Source: Oscillospiraceae bacterium (GTDB taxonomy: Bacteria > Bacillota > Clostridia > UMGS1840 > HGM11507). Taken from it: 64,000 bases of DNA. The translations under genes and the position numbers were made by a program. The stretch spans positions 102,812 to 166,811 of the forward strand of contig SVKB01000001.1 of assembly GCA_015068665.1 (NCBI GenBank), written 5' to 3'. The notes beneath the pieces are model-generated. The model saw only the letters and a list, made by a program, of their open reading frames with translations, searched no databases and had not been told where the DNA came from. Positions 54,045 through 63,700 of this stretch are shown one piece after another (position 1 is the stretch's first letter; each line of letters starts with the position of its first letter).

Positions 54045-57000
54045 ATGATTAAAAGGATTACGGCATTTATACTTATACTGGGGATAATTTTATCTTTGGG
54101 AGGATTTACTGTCTTTTCGGCAGATACTCCTTTTATTACCTATGATTTTGAAACTGACCAGGAAGGGTGGGTATATTGGAATTCCATAAACGGAAGTAAG
54201 TATACTTATACGGTAGAGGATGCTTATTTAACAGGCAGTAAGGCTCTTCTTATTACCGACCTTAATAAAACAAGCGGTGCAGGTATTCAAAGCCCGAAAT
54301 TTGATGTAGTGGCGGGAGAAACCTATACCGTAGCCGCTTCATCCTATGTAATATCGGGTACAGTTTCCATGTATCTTCGTTTTTACGATTCTAATAATAC
54401 CCAGCTTGCAAGTCAGAGTGCAACCTTTGACCGTGCTCCCTGGATTGAAAAGGCAGTAACTCTGACCGTTCCCGAAAATGCGGTAACGGGAAGAATAATT
54501 ATCTGCACCACAACTGCGGCAATAGCAGGCGCATACCTTGATAATGTCAATGTATATAAAGGCAGCTATACCGCTAAAGGTGAGCTTTCGGGAACAGTTC
54601 CCGAAACTCTTCCTGAAATAAAAGAGGAAGATGAAAACTATGAAGTTTTAGATGATGGCTATGAAAACGGTCAGGTTATTTTCTTCGAATCCTTTGAGGA
54701 GGGAATCGGCACCTGGCGTTCCTATGTCAATAAAAGCTCCTATTCGATAGATAAAAAGAATTCAACTCACGGGGATTATTCCCTTCATATAAATGACACC
54801 TCGGATACCTTAAGCGGCGGTGTACTGTCTGAAAAGATAGCTGTCGCACAGGGAAATACCTATACAATTCATACCGACCTTTACAATCCGAAGCCGGGTG
54901 TTGCTTTGTATGTGCGTTTATATAATTCGGAAAATACAATGATTCAGCAGGCAACCCTTAATTTTCCCGCAACCGGCTGGAGATATGGAAGAACTTCAAT
55001 AAAGGCTACTGAAGGGGCAGCTTTCTTAGAGCTTTTATATGCCAGCGGAATTGCAGCAATGCCTGAAATGTATATTGATAACATCAGAGTGATAAAAGGC
55101 GCGGATATTATAAAAAGAGAAGAATCAGCATATTCTGCACCCGAGCAGGCAGCTGCCGTTGATTCTCAGATTATAGCACCGGTAAACAATAAACTGCAAT
55201 ATAATGCGTATAATGAAGAAGGGGATAAGCTGTCCGATTATTCTTACGCAGGCTATTACGGCGGTGAGGTTAACCTTCCCGATACCGCAAATCTTCCTTT
55301 GTCGGTAACCCTTTCTCCAAGCGGTAACGATGACACCGAAAGGCTTCAGGCGGCAATTGACGAGGCATCAGCTAAGTTTGCAAAGGAAAAACTTATGCAG
55401 GTTGTAAAATTAAAGAAGGGTACCTACTATGTAAGCCAGACGGGGCTCAACTTAAAAAGCGGTGTTCTTATATCAGGGGAAGGGCAGGGGCCAAACGGAA
55501 CAATTATCCATTCCACCTCTACTGCAACGGATAATATTATGACGGCAGACGGTGGAGCTGTTAAAAGAATTTCCGATTATGTTAATATTACCGACGATTA
55601 TGTTAAAGCAGGCAGTAAAACAGTAACCCTTGCGGATGCATCAAAATTCAAGGTAGGGAATATGGTATGCGTCTATCATCCTTCAACTCAGGAGTGGATT
55701 GATGCTCTTAAAATGTCTAACGTTAATACCGTTTACGGTGATACCTTAAGCTGGAAGGCGGGGGATATTGATAATAAGACCTACCGTAGGATTGTCGCAA
55801 TTGACGGTAACATCGTAACCTTTGACTACGGAATGTTTATTCCCTATGATAAGACTTATGCACAAAGCTATGTTTATGCAGTTGATTTTTCCAATCTTAT
55901 TCAGGATTTAGGTGTGGAAAACTTAAGGATAACCTCTCAGTTTAACGGTGACCCTTATGATAACAATCACGCTAAAATGGCAATTTACGTTAAACGAACA
56001 AGAAATATGTTTGTCCGTAACATAACCGCTAAGAACTTATATAACGGTGTTTTCGGATGCCGTGCCGATTCAAGCCAGATAACAGTTCTTAACTGTTCAA
56101 ATTTAGAGCCTGTTTCAACCATAGAGGGTGGTAACCGTTATCCCTTCTATGCGGATATACATACCGAAAAAATACTGTTTTCGGGTTGCTATTCCTACGA
56201 CGGACGACATGACTATATGGCGGTTAAGGGTACTTCGGGACCTGTAGTATTCTCTGACAGTATTGTTGATATGGGTAATGCCTGCTCGGAAACTCACGCA
56301 GGCTTTGCAACCGGCGTTTTATATGAAAACCTTTATCATGTAACCGACCGTTCAAGCGGATATATAGGTTTTCCAAACCGCGGACTTTACGGCACAGATT
56401 CTCCACAGGGCTGGACTGCCGCAGGCTGTGTTGCCTGGAACTGTCTTTCAAATTCAATTATAGTAAATAAGCCTCTTCTTTCCTATCAGAATTTTACGGT
56501 AGGTGTATGGGGTATATATAATACTGACACCTCCGAGGAGGTTAAAAAGCTTCAGTCTGACGGTTATCAGTATGACGGCTACCGTTATGAAGGAGTAGAC
56601 GTGGGGCCTGACAGTGCCTTTGCTACAAAATCGGGCACCTCAATGGTGGGCGACGGCTATAAGGAGGCTGAATTTACTCCTGTAAATCCCCGTTCAGTAT
56701 TCAAAGCACAGCTTTCCGAAAGATTTACAGGCTCAATAAAAAATGCAAAGCCAAACGCTCCTGTTATTATATATCCGAGACCTGACAAGGAGGTTTCGAA
56801 AGCCGATAATCAGGTTTCAGTAAACGGTATATATGAAAAGGGGGCAACTGCAGTTTATGTTTATGTTGATGATGAAAAATTAACTGCAACTCTTAATAAA
56901 ACAAACTACACCTTTGATTCAACTCTTTCACTTTCGGAAGGTGTCCATAAAATATATGCTACTCAGGTTATAGATGGAATTGAAGGAAATAAATCTGCTG

Positions 57001-60000
57001 ACCGTTTCATTACTGTGGGCACAAACAACGGTGAAAACCCCGATTACCTGCAAAGTAACTATCCGGTAAGCACTTTAAGTCTTATTGCAAACGATACCCG
57101 TCCTGATTATGTGGAATATATGGAGGATTCAGGGCTTCTTCCTCTTCCTTACGATGGTGAGGGAACTGATGAAGCTCCGTATATACTGGATTCTTTGGAA
57201 AAATTCTTAAAAGTATTTGCAAACGGCTCTAAAGCCGATTTATCCGGGGTATATCTTTTAACCGGCTTTGACGAAACTGCTATGGAGCTTCCTTATGATT
57301 ATAAGCCTCTTGGAGTTGCTTTTACAGGTAAGCTTATAGGCGGTAATATGACAGACGGTAAGCTTGAAGAAAAAATTCAGAAAATCAATTTTAATATTAC
57401 TACCGGCAAGGCTACGGCAGGTGTGGATTACATCGTTTCGGATAATTCCAATAAGGTGCAGGGAATCCTGTTCCATAAGCTTGACGGCGCAACCGTTAAA
57501 AACCTTATGCTTACAGGCTCGGTAATCACCGCAAACACTCCGTCCTTCCTTGGAACCTTATCAGGTCACGCAAAGGCAAGCGTAATTACCAATGTTCATA
57601 ACTATGCATCAATAGATGGCGATCAGCAGAAGGGAACAGGCGGTCTTATCGGCTGGACGGGAAGCTCGGTTGTTATAACCGACTGCTCAAACCACGGTAA
57701 TATTACCGTTCCTAACGCCACAACTGCAAGATATGATGTTGGCGGAATAGTAGGATATATGACATCTACTACCCTTCTTCGTGTATTTAACTACGGGGAT
57801 ATTCAGGGAAGAGATAATGCCGGCGGTATCGCAGGCTATTCCAACTGTAATATATCGGATTGCGGAAACTACGGTAATATATCCGTAACCCGAACTGCCA
57901 CTTACGGCTATGCAGGAGGTATTTCGGGAAGAACAAACGGCGGTAATATTTCACGGTGCTTCAACGCAGGAAATATAACCTCGCCAAAATATGCAGGCGG
58001 TATTTTAGCTCACATTCCTTCAGGAAAAACCGTAGCAATTGAAAACTGCTTTAATGTGGGTATGATAAGCGGGGAAACCGCATTCGGTCTTTTAATCGGT
58101 ATAAATATGGGCTCGGCAGATGTCAGGGGCTTTTACGATATGGGAAATCCCGGTGTAAGAGCTGTTGCAGGTGAAAATACAGGCACAGTTACCTTCAGCG
58201 ACTGCTTCGCACTTTCCGAAGCCGAGGCTGATGCTACCGAAACTGAAATCAAAGCTGTAGGGGCGGATTACATAAAGAAGCTTATGAGTGAAAGTGTTCC
58301 TTTCAGCAATTCGGATGTATGGGTAATTACCGAAAATTATCCTTATCCGAATCTTAAAAATGCCCCCTTTGAAGGACTTGAAAACGGTCTTTTCGGTGAA
58401 GGTACCGAAGAAAAGCCCTATAGAATTTATCTTGGCGAGGAGCTTCGATTTGTAAATTCCAATCCTGCCGCTCACTTTATTTTAATGGCGGATATATCAG
58501 GCGTTACCGAAATGCTGTGTACCGAAGCACCTTTTACGGGAAGCTTTGACGGTAACGGAAAAACAATTGAAATTTTACTTGACACAACCGAAAATACCGA
58601 ATATCCGAAATATGTTGGTCTTTTCCATACCGCTTCGGGAGTAATTTCAGATCTTAATATCAAAGGCTCGGTTAACGCAGGCTTTATTGACTGGCAGGGC
58701 GGCGCGGCTGCCTTTGCGGGAAAAGCCACCGAAGGCTTTAAAATAACCGACTGTAAAAATTATGCCTCGGTTACCTCAACCGGGCATCAGACTGCAGGTA
58801 TTGTTGGAAATAACAACGCGGGTGCTATAGAAATTATCGGATGTATTAACTACGGGGATATAACAGCAGGGGAAAAGGCTTCGGGTATCGCAGGCGTTAT
58901 AGCCTCCTCAACCAAGCTTCAGCGCTGCGGAAACTACGGTAACATAACCGGCGGAAGCATTGCTTCGGGTATTTCCTCCTGGGTATATACCTGGCAATGG
59001 CTGGACAGCAGCTTTAATGTGGGTACAATTACGGCAACAAAGGAAAACGGTGTTGCCTGCGGTCTTTACGGCGGTCTTGTAACCTCTTCCAATGCAAAAA
59101 ATATTCAGAAGTGCTTTAATGCAGGTAATCTTTCAGGTGATGTTACCTACGGCATAGCTCAGATTTCCGATGGAGGAAGCAAGGCAATTAAGCTTCAGTA
59201 TTGCTATAATGCCGTATACGCTGACTATCCGTTAATAAATAAAACCGAAACCAATACCTATACTGTCGGGGATTGCTTCTGTCTTGCGGAAATTGAAGCG
59301 GATGGGATAGATAACACAACCGCCGTTACAAAAGATGCTTTAAAGAGTAAGACTTTATCCGGTTTTTCGGTTTCGGGAAATTATCAGTATCCGCAGATTA
59401 CCGTAAATCCAATTGATGAGGACAGGGATAATATTGATTTTTCACTGGTTACAATAAAAAGTGAAGGGGAACATTCAGATATTTCCTCTGACACCTATAA
59501 AGCCTTAAGCTTCTATGCGGTAAAGGGTAAGACAATATCCTTTAAGATTTCGGTTGAGCCTTACTTCTACCTTGCAGAGCTTACCTTGAACGGTGAAATC
59601 CTTGATAAGGATATTTCTGAAAGCCGTGAGTATAATATTGATATACTTACCGATACCGTGCTTGCTCTTAAGGATAAGACAGTTTCGGCGACTCCTCCTC
59701 ATACATTGGGAATTATAAAAGCCATAACCTCGGGCGAGGGAGGAAGCTTAACGGTAGGTGAAGCCGAATATGACAGCTATGCCCTTATTGCGGCTAAAAC
59801 TCCGAAAATCACAGGTCTTAAGCTTAAGGAGTCGGGTATTTATACCTCAAGAAACGAGGCAATAAGCCAGGACAGCTATCAGCATAAATTCACTGCCTCA
59901 AAAGATAAGGTATCCGAAAGCGGTACCTTTGGAATTCTGCTTTACAATATGGATAAAAACCATCTTGTAAAGGGCAAAGCCTACTATGTTATTCCTTACG

Positions 60001-60071
60001 GAATTTACGAGGATATAAACGGCGGGGAATACCTTGTAACAGGCGAAAAAACAAGCTTTATATTTAACTGA
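54045..60071 (+). CDS. Giant secreted protein: CBM-like/pectate-lyase half fused to GLUG-like half
   Basis: A 2008-residue exported protein (signal about 1-27, ends VFSAD). The N-terminal half (to about 1020) follows the protein at 40890 module by module: two CBM-like domains (about 30-178, 205-352), pectate-lyase beta-helix (about 365-845, opened by LSPSGNDDTERLQAAIDEA) and Ig-like module (about 905-985). Where 40890 has its stalk domain, this protein runs into DGEGTDEAPYILDS and then follows 45371 to the end: two GLUG-like blocks and the closing module FGILLYNMDKN...YEDINGGEYLV. It is therefore a fusion of two neighbouring gene types. The start at 54045 is used because an upstream TTG lies inside the leader hairpin. 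Confidence 0.85.
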   Translation: MIKRITAFILILGIILSLGGFTVFSADTPFITYDFETDQEGWVYWNSINGSKYTYTVEDAYLTGSKALLITDLNKTSGAGIQSPKFDVVAGETYTVAASSYVISGTVSMYLRFYDSNNTQLASQSATFDRAPWIEKAVTLTVPENAVTGRIIICTTTAAIAGAYLDNVNVYKGSYTAKGELSGTVPETLPEIKEEDENYEVLDDGYENGQVIFFESFEEGIGTWRSYVNKSSYSIDKKNSTHGDYSLHINDTSDTLSGGVLSEKIAVAQGNTYTIHTDLYNPKPGVALYVRLYNSENTMIQQATLNFPATGWRYGRTSIKATEGAAFLELLYASGIAAMPEMYIDNIRVIKGADIIKREESAYSAPEQAAAVDSQIIAPVNNKLQYNAYNEEGDKLSDYSYAGYYGGEVNLPDTANLPLSVTLSPSGNDDTERLQAAIDEASAKFAKEKLMQVVKLKKGTYYVSQTGLNLKSGVLISGEGQGPNGTIIHSTSTATDNIMTADGGAVKRISDYVNITDDYVKAGSKTVTLADASKFKVGNMVCVYHPSTQEWIDALKMSNVNTVYGDTLSWKAGDIDNKTYRRIVAIDGNIVTFDYGMFIPYDKTYAQSYVYAVDFSNLIQDLGVENLRITSQFNGDPYDNNHAKMAIYVKRTRNMFVRNITAKNLYNGVFGCRADSSQITVLNCSNLEPVSTIEGGNRYPFYADIHTEKILFSGCYSYDGRHDYMAVKGTSGPVVFSDSIVDMGNACSETHAGFATGVLYENLYHVTDRSSGYIGFPNRGLYGTDSPQGWTAAGCVAWNCLSNSIIVNKPLLSYQNFTVGVWGIYNTDTSEEVKKLQSDGYQYDGYRYEGVDVGPDSAFATKSGTSMVGDGYKEAEFTPVNPRSVFKAQLSERFTGSIKNAKPNAPVIIYPRPDKEVSKADNQVSVNGIYEKGATAVYVYVDDEKLTATLNKTNYTFDSTLSLSEGVHKIYATQVIDGIEGNKSADRFITVGTNNGENPDYLQSNYPVSTLSLIANDTRPDYVEYMEDSGLLPLPYDGEGTDEAPYILDSLEKFLKVFANGSKADLSGVYLLTGFDETAMELPYDYKPLGVAFTGKLIGGNMTDGKLEEKIQKINFNITTGKATAGVDYIVSDNSNKVQGILFHKLDGATVKNLMLTGSVITANTPSFLGTLSGHAKASVITNVHNYASIDGDQQKGTGGLIGWTGSSVVITDCSNHGNITVPNATTARYDVGGIVGYMTSTTLLRVFNYGDIQGRDNAGGIAGYSNCNISDCGNYGNISVTRTATYGYAGGISGRTNGGNISRCFNAGNITSPKYAGGILAHIPSGKTVAIENCFNVGMISGETAFGLLIGINMGSADVRGFYDMGNPGVRAVAGENTGTVTFSDCFALSEAEADATETEIKAVGADYIKKLMSESVPFSNSDVWVITENYPYPNLKNAPFEGLENGLFGEGTEEKPYRIYLGEELRFVNSNPAAHFILMADISGVTEMLCTEAPFTGSFDGNGKTIEILLDTTENTEYPKYVGLFHTASGVISDLNIKGSVNAGFIDWQGGAAAFAGKATEGFKITDCKNYASVTSTGHQTAGIVGNNNAGAIEIIGCINYGDITAGEKASGIAGVIASSTKLQRCGNYGNITGGSIASGISSWVYTWQWLDSSFNVGTITATKENGVACGLYGGLVTSSNAKNIQKCFNAGNLSGDVTYGIAQISDGGSKAIKLQYCYNAVYADYPLINKTETNTYTVGDCFCLAEIEADGIDNTTAVTKDALKSKTLSGFSVSGNYQYPQITVNPIDEDRDNIDFSLVTIKSEGEHSDISSDTYKALSFYAVKGKTISFKISVEPYFYLAELTLNGEILDKDISESREYNIDILTDTVLALKDKTVSATPPHTLGIIKAITSGEGGSLTVGEAEYDSYALIAAKTPKITGLKLKESGIYTSRNEAISQDSYQHKFTASKDKVSESGTFGILLYNMDKNHLVKGKAYYVIPYGIYEDINGGEYLVTGEKTSFIFN

Positions 60072-60085
60072 TAATAAGTTTAAAA

Positions 60086-60114
60086 AGAGGATTAAGCCAT
60101 AGACTTAATCCTCT
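60086..60114 (+). terminator. Terminator-like hairpin after the giant gene
   Basis: AGAGGATTAAG and CTTAATCCTCT pair around a seven-base loop, 14 bases after the stop codon. There is no T-run. A near copy with a 12-bp stem lies at 60359-60387. Confidence 0.55.
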
Positions 60115-60299
60115 CAGACTGTCGAAAAAGTCGGTCTACTGCCAAAAATAAAAAATCCATATAACATACGTCGATAAATAAAAATATTTATGATTCAAAA
60201 TTGAAAGGCAAGGGTATCATCGAGAACCCCTTGCCTTTCTTTGCTTTTCACCAAAATGAGCCTTGCCGTACCTTTGTACTGTCTGCATTCATTTTGGTG
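60113..60299 (-). repeat. Left arm of the long inverted repeat around the esterase gene
   Basis: About 187 bases resembling the reverse complement of 62461-62639, with both ends nearly identical: CTCAGACTGTCGAAAAAGTC at the outer end and CACCAAAATGAGCCTTGCCG towards the inner end. It has internal hairpins GGCAAGGG/CCCTTGCC and CACCAAAATGA/TCATTTTGGTG. No ORF. Confidence 0.8.
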
Positions 60300-60328
60300 A
60301 AATATCCCTTCCTTTTATCAAAGTCTGC

Positions 60329-60387
60329 CATCGTGTCGATAGGTTTATCGACACGATGCGAGGATTAAGTCATAGACTTAATCCTCG
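60329..60387 (+). repeat. Two tandem hairpins upstream of the esterase promoter
   Basis: CATCGTGTCGATA and TATCGACACGATG form a perfect 13-bp stem; its core recurs at 5910-5932. It is followed at once by CGAGGATTAAGT/ACTTAATCCTCG, a copy of the hairpin at 60086. Either could act as a terminator against read-through. Confidence 0.6.
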
Positions 60388-60467
60388 TTTCCGGTTTTAA
60401 AATTGACTTGATTTTTTATTTATAATTGGTAATTTGTAATTGTTGATGTAATTATATTGAAAAAAAC

Positions 60468-60495
60468 TTTACATTTTAGTTATTTCAGGTATAAT
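60468..60495 (+). promoter_or_regulatory. Promoter of the esterase gene
   Basis: TTTACA and TATAAT with a 16-base spacer, 40 bases before the ATG at 60536. Confidence 0.65.
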
Positions 60496-60535
60496 GAAAT
60501 GTGAAGAATATACAGTTAAAAAGGAAGAATGTAGT

Positions 60536-62422
60536 ATGGATTTTAAGAATTTGAGTGAATTTTCACCGTCAATGGGTTTTTATAATCTTAAGGATAAGCT
60601 CATAAATCATGTTGCAGAAAGAAGCTTTAAGGCTTTTGACAGGGCGGATGAAATAAGAAACAGTATAAAAACCGAAGCTGATTTCGTAAAATATAAAGAG
60701 AATGCGAAAAAAACTCTTTGCGATTTTATCGGGGATATTCCCTATGATAAAAATCTTCCCCTGGATGCAAAAATTACGGGTGTCATTGAAGAGGATGACC
60801 TTATTATAGAAAAAATTATCTTCACCTCGAGAAAAAACATCTATGTTACTGCCAATTTATATATTCCGAAGGACGGCAAGGATAAGCATCCTGCAATCCT
60901 TATGCAGATGGGTCATTCCTTAACAGGAAAAACTGCAGGTACATATCAGATGGGGGCACGTATTCACGCAAAAGCAGGCTTTAGTGTATTCTGCTTTGAT
61001 CCTATCGGTCAGGGTGAAAGGGCAAGCTATATTGAAAACGGTAAGCCGAAAATTACTCCTGCCGTAATGGAGCATCAGCATACAGGTCATCAGTGCTATC
61101 TTGCGGGGAATAATTTTGTTAAATATTTCTTATGTGATGCCATGAGGGCTATAGACTATTTAGAAACCCGTGATGATCTTGATTTATCCATGCTGGGCGC
61201 AATCGGAAATTCAGGCGGAGGAACCATGACCTCCGTTCTTATGGCTTATGATGACAGAATAAAAATTGCCGCACCAAGCTGCTTTTTAACTACCAGGCGT
61301 GCATATTATTATGCAGGCGGTGCACAGGATTCAGAGCAGATATGGGTTGGCGGAACCAAGAATAACTTTGACCATTACGAGCTTGTATCCCTGTTCTGCC
61401 CGAAGCCCCTGCTTATTTGTACGGTGGACAGCGACTTTTTTCCTCTTGAGGGTACCGATGCCCTTTTCGAAAAGGAAAAAGAGTTTTACCGTCTTATGGG
61501 AAAAGAAAACAATCTTCGTATGACAACCGACGAAAATACCCATTCCTATACCGTCAAAAATGCAAAAACCTCCGCTGAATTTTTAAAAGAGCAGGTTTTC
61601 GGGGAAATTACCGATATTGATATAAGAGATATAAAGGTTATTCCCGAGGAGGAGCTCTGGTGCACAAAAACAGGCTATATTATAACCGATGTTCCCGATG
61701 CCTTAGGTGTTTTTGATGAAAATTTAAAAGATTATCTTTCAGACTCAGTTAAAACGAAAGAAGAAAAGAAAGCATTTCTTTTACCGAAAGTTTTTAATAA
61801 CAGGGAGTCAATTAAATTCTATCTTAAGAAAATAAGAGCAGAAGAGATTGAGGATATGGCGGTGTCCTTCTATGTGTGGTATTCTCAGCCCCATTTACCT
61901 AACTGGGGAATGACTTTTTCAAGGAAGGATAAAAGGGATGAAAGGCTACCTGTTAAAATACTGCTGTTTGAGAACGGTACCGACGATTTACTAAAATATA
62001 AAGAAGAAGTTTTAAAATCGGTAAACGACGGCTATCTTACTTTTGTGGTTGACTTAAGCAGTATGGGAAAATGTGAACCGAATACCCTTTACACAGCACA
62101 CGATCCGAAGAATTTTTACGGAGTGCTGGAGCGTCTTAATAAAGACCTGTTCTTCCTCGATGATTCTCTTTGTGGGATAAAGGCATACGACCTTTTAAGA
62201 TGCATAGAGCTTGTCAAAGAAGAATTCGGCGTTCAGGATATTACGGTAGAGGGCTTTGAAAAAGCAACGGTTCTGGTTAGAATTGCAGAAATTCTTTCGG
62301 AAAATATTAAAACCGTTTGTAAAAATGAGATATCTCTTGATGATATAATAACCGACAGGTATTATAATCCTTATAACATTTCAGGAACTGTAATGCCCGG
62401 TCTGGCTTTATATCTTAAATAA
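60536..62422 (+). CDS. Acetyl-xylan-esterase-like alpha/beta hydrolase
   Basis: A 628-residue cytosolic protein without a signal peptide. An N-terminal alpha/beta-hydrolase domain has its nucleophile S226 in IGNSGGGTM. The acid is D298 or D300 in TVDSDFFPLEGT, and H336 lies in ENTHSYT, a complete triad in the usual order. QMGHSLTGK and GFSVFCFDPIGQGER are the usual oxyanion and strand motifs. The C-terminal 250 residues form a second, weaker hydrolase-like domain without a clear triad. Relatives are AXE1/COG3458-type esterases that deacetylate sugars; a role on imported pectin or xylan fragments is inferred. The start follows AAGGAA; a longer frame begins inside the -10 box. The gene sits between long inverted repeats. 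Confidence 0.8.
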   Translation: MDFKNLSEFSPSMGFYNLKDKLINHVAERSFKAFDRADEIRNSIKTEADFVKYKENAKKTLCDFIGDIPYDKNLPLDAKITGVIEEDDLIIEKIIFTSRKNIYVTANLYIPKDGKDKHPAILMQMGHSLTGKTAGTYQMGARIHAKAGFSVFCFDPIGQGERASYIENGKPKITPAVMEHQHTGHQCYLAGNNFVKYFLCDAMRAIDYLETRDDLDLSMLGAIGNSGGGTMTSVLMAYDDRIKIAAPSCFLTTRRAYYYAGGAQDSEQIWVGGTKNNFDHYELVSLFCPKPLLICTVDSDFFPLEGTDALFEKEKEFYRLMGKENNLRMTTDENTHSYTVKNAKTSAEFLKEQVFGEITDIDIRDIKVIPEEELWCTKTGYIITDVPDALGVFDENLKDYLSDSVKTKEEKKAFLLPKVFNNRESIKFYLKKIRAEEIEDMAVSFYVWYSQPHLPNWGMTFSRKDKRDERLPVKILLFENGTDDLLKYKEEVLKSVNDGYLTFVVDLSSMGKCEPNTLYTAHDPKNFYGVLERLNKDLFFLDDSLCGIKAYDLLRCIELVKEEFGVQDITVEGFEKATVLVRIAEILSENIKTVCKNEISLDDIITDRYYNPYNISGTVMPGLALYLK

Positions 62423-62440
62423 AAAGGCTGAAAAAACGGG

Positions 62441-62639
62441 AATGTAAAAAAACTCCGGACCACCAAAATGAATGCAGATAGTACAAAGGTACGGCAAGGC
62501 TCATTTTGGTGAAAAGCAAAGAGTGGCAAGGGTTTTTCGATGATCCATCCCCTTGCCATTTAAGTTTGAATTATAAATATCATTATTTACCAATATTATA
62601 TATTTTTTTGCAGTAGACCGACTTTTTCGACAGTCTGAG
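62441..62639 (+). repeat. Right arm of the long inverted repeat with TCCGGACC head
   Basis: It starts with AATGTAAAAAAACTCCGGAC 18 bases after the esterase stop. Bases 62461-62639 mirror 60113-60299 in reverse orientation. It carries the same internal hairpins, including TCATTTTGGTG and GGCAAGGG types. The left arm lacks the TCCGGACC head. Confidence 0.8.
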
Positions 62640-62671
62640 GCTGAAAACAAACGTTTTTCAGCCTCTTTTTT
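62637..62671. terminator. Terminator between the convergent esterase and araC genes
   Basis: GAGGCTGAAAA and TTTTCAGCCTC pair around a seven-base loop and are followed by T6. It directly abuts the right repeat arm. Confidence 0.75.
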
Positions 62672-62707
62672 ATTGCAAATATTCGGTTTTTTCAGCCGTA
62701 AAAAAGG

Positions 62708-63553
62708 CTAAAGTTTAAGAGTAAAAGTGTTATTTTCAGAGCTTTTTTGCGGAGAGGTATGAAAAAGCTTGCAATAATTACGGTAAAAAGTGGAGTAATC
62801 GTTAAAGCCGTATTTTAAGTATATTTCGGTGGGATTTGCTCCTAAATCAATGTGTTTTTTTATTGCATGGAGTCTTTTTGTATTGATATATTTTTTGGGT
62901 GTGGTTTTCATGTGTTTTTTAAAAATTTCAAATAAATAAGCCTTGGTAATATGAAGATGATCGCTTATTTCTGAGATGTTTTCCAGCTCATAAAGATTCG
63001 AATTTATGTATTCAATTGCATCCAGTAAAATCGATGAATACATATTTGGTTTAGTGTCATAATTATCGTCTATATGCATCAGATTGAAGCAGATTTCATA
63101 AATGGTATGATGAAGAATTTTATTGAAATCATCCTTGTTAAGAAGGTTATAATAATAGTCAACTTTTTCAAATAAACCCTTTAAAACCGGGTATTTTGAG
63201 CAGTTTAATACCTTTACCGAGGAAGAAATATGGGATGCTCCGATTTTTTGTAAAAAAGAGGTGCTGACACACAAATCATAGCGCTCATACAGGTCATAAT
63301 TTTCCAGGTGAATAGTATGACATAAGGATGGTGGAATCAGTATTATGTCGTCATTGGATAAAAGGTATTCGTTACCTTCGATACTGAAGCTTCCTTCTAT
63401 ATTAGAGAAGTATAAAATCTCCAATGAGTTATGGGTATGAAGATAGTGCTTATTGGGATTTTCATTTATTATTCTCAAATGATCAAATGTAAAATTTTCA
63501 TCCTGTACGGTAAAAAAATTTGTCGTTATTTCCGAGCTTAAGGTGTTATTCAT
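62708..63553 (-). CDS. AraC-family transcriptional regulator
   Basis: A 281-residue regulator. The N-terminal half (about 25-120) is a cupin-like ligand-binding domain (HYLHTHNSLEILYF, NDDIILIPPSLCHTIHLEN). The C-terminal 100 residues hold two helix-turn-helix units: ISEISDHLHITKAYLFEIFK and the family signature NPTEIYLKYGFNDYSTFYRNYCKLFHTSPQ. Such proteins usually activate nearby carbohydrate genes on sugar binding. It is divergent from the gene at 63862 and convergent with the esterase. AAAGGAGC precedes the ATG. Confidence 0.9.
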   Translation of the reverse strand: MNNTLSSEITTNFFTVQDENFTFDHLRIINENPNKHYLHTHNSLEILYFSNIEGSFSIEGNEYLLSNDDIILIPPSLCHTIHLENYDLYERYDLCVSTSFLQKIGASHISSSVKVLNCSKYPVLKGLFEKVDYYYNLLNKDDFNKILHHTIYEICFNLMHIDDNYDTKPNMYSSILLDAIEYINSNLYELENISEISDHLHITKAYLFEIFKKHMKTTPKKYINTKRLHAIKKHIDLGANPTEIYLKYGFNDYSTFYRNYCKLFHTSPQKSSENNTFTLKL

Positions 63554-63700
63554 TTTGTTGCTCCTTTCCCGCTTTTTCGATATTATAACACATTAGTTGA
63601 TTATTTGCAATATTTTACTGATGATTTACACTTCCAAATTTAATAATAATGTGTCATAATATATACGGGTGAGATTGTGGCAGCAGGAGGATGTAATACG

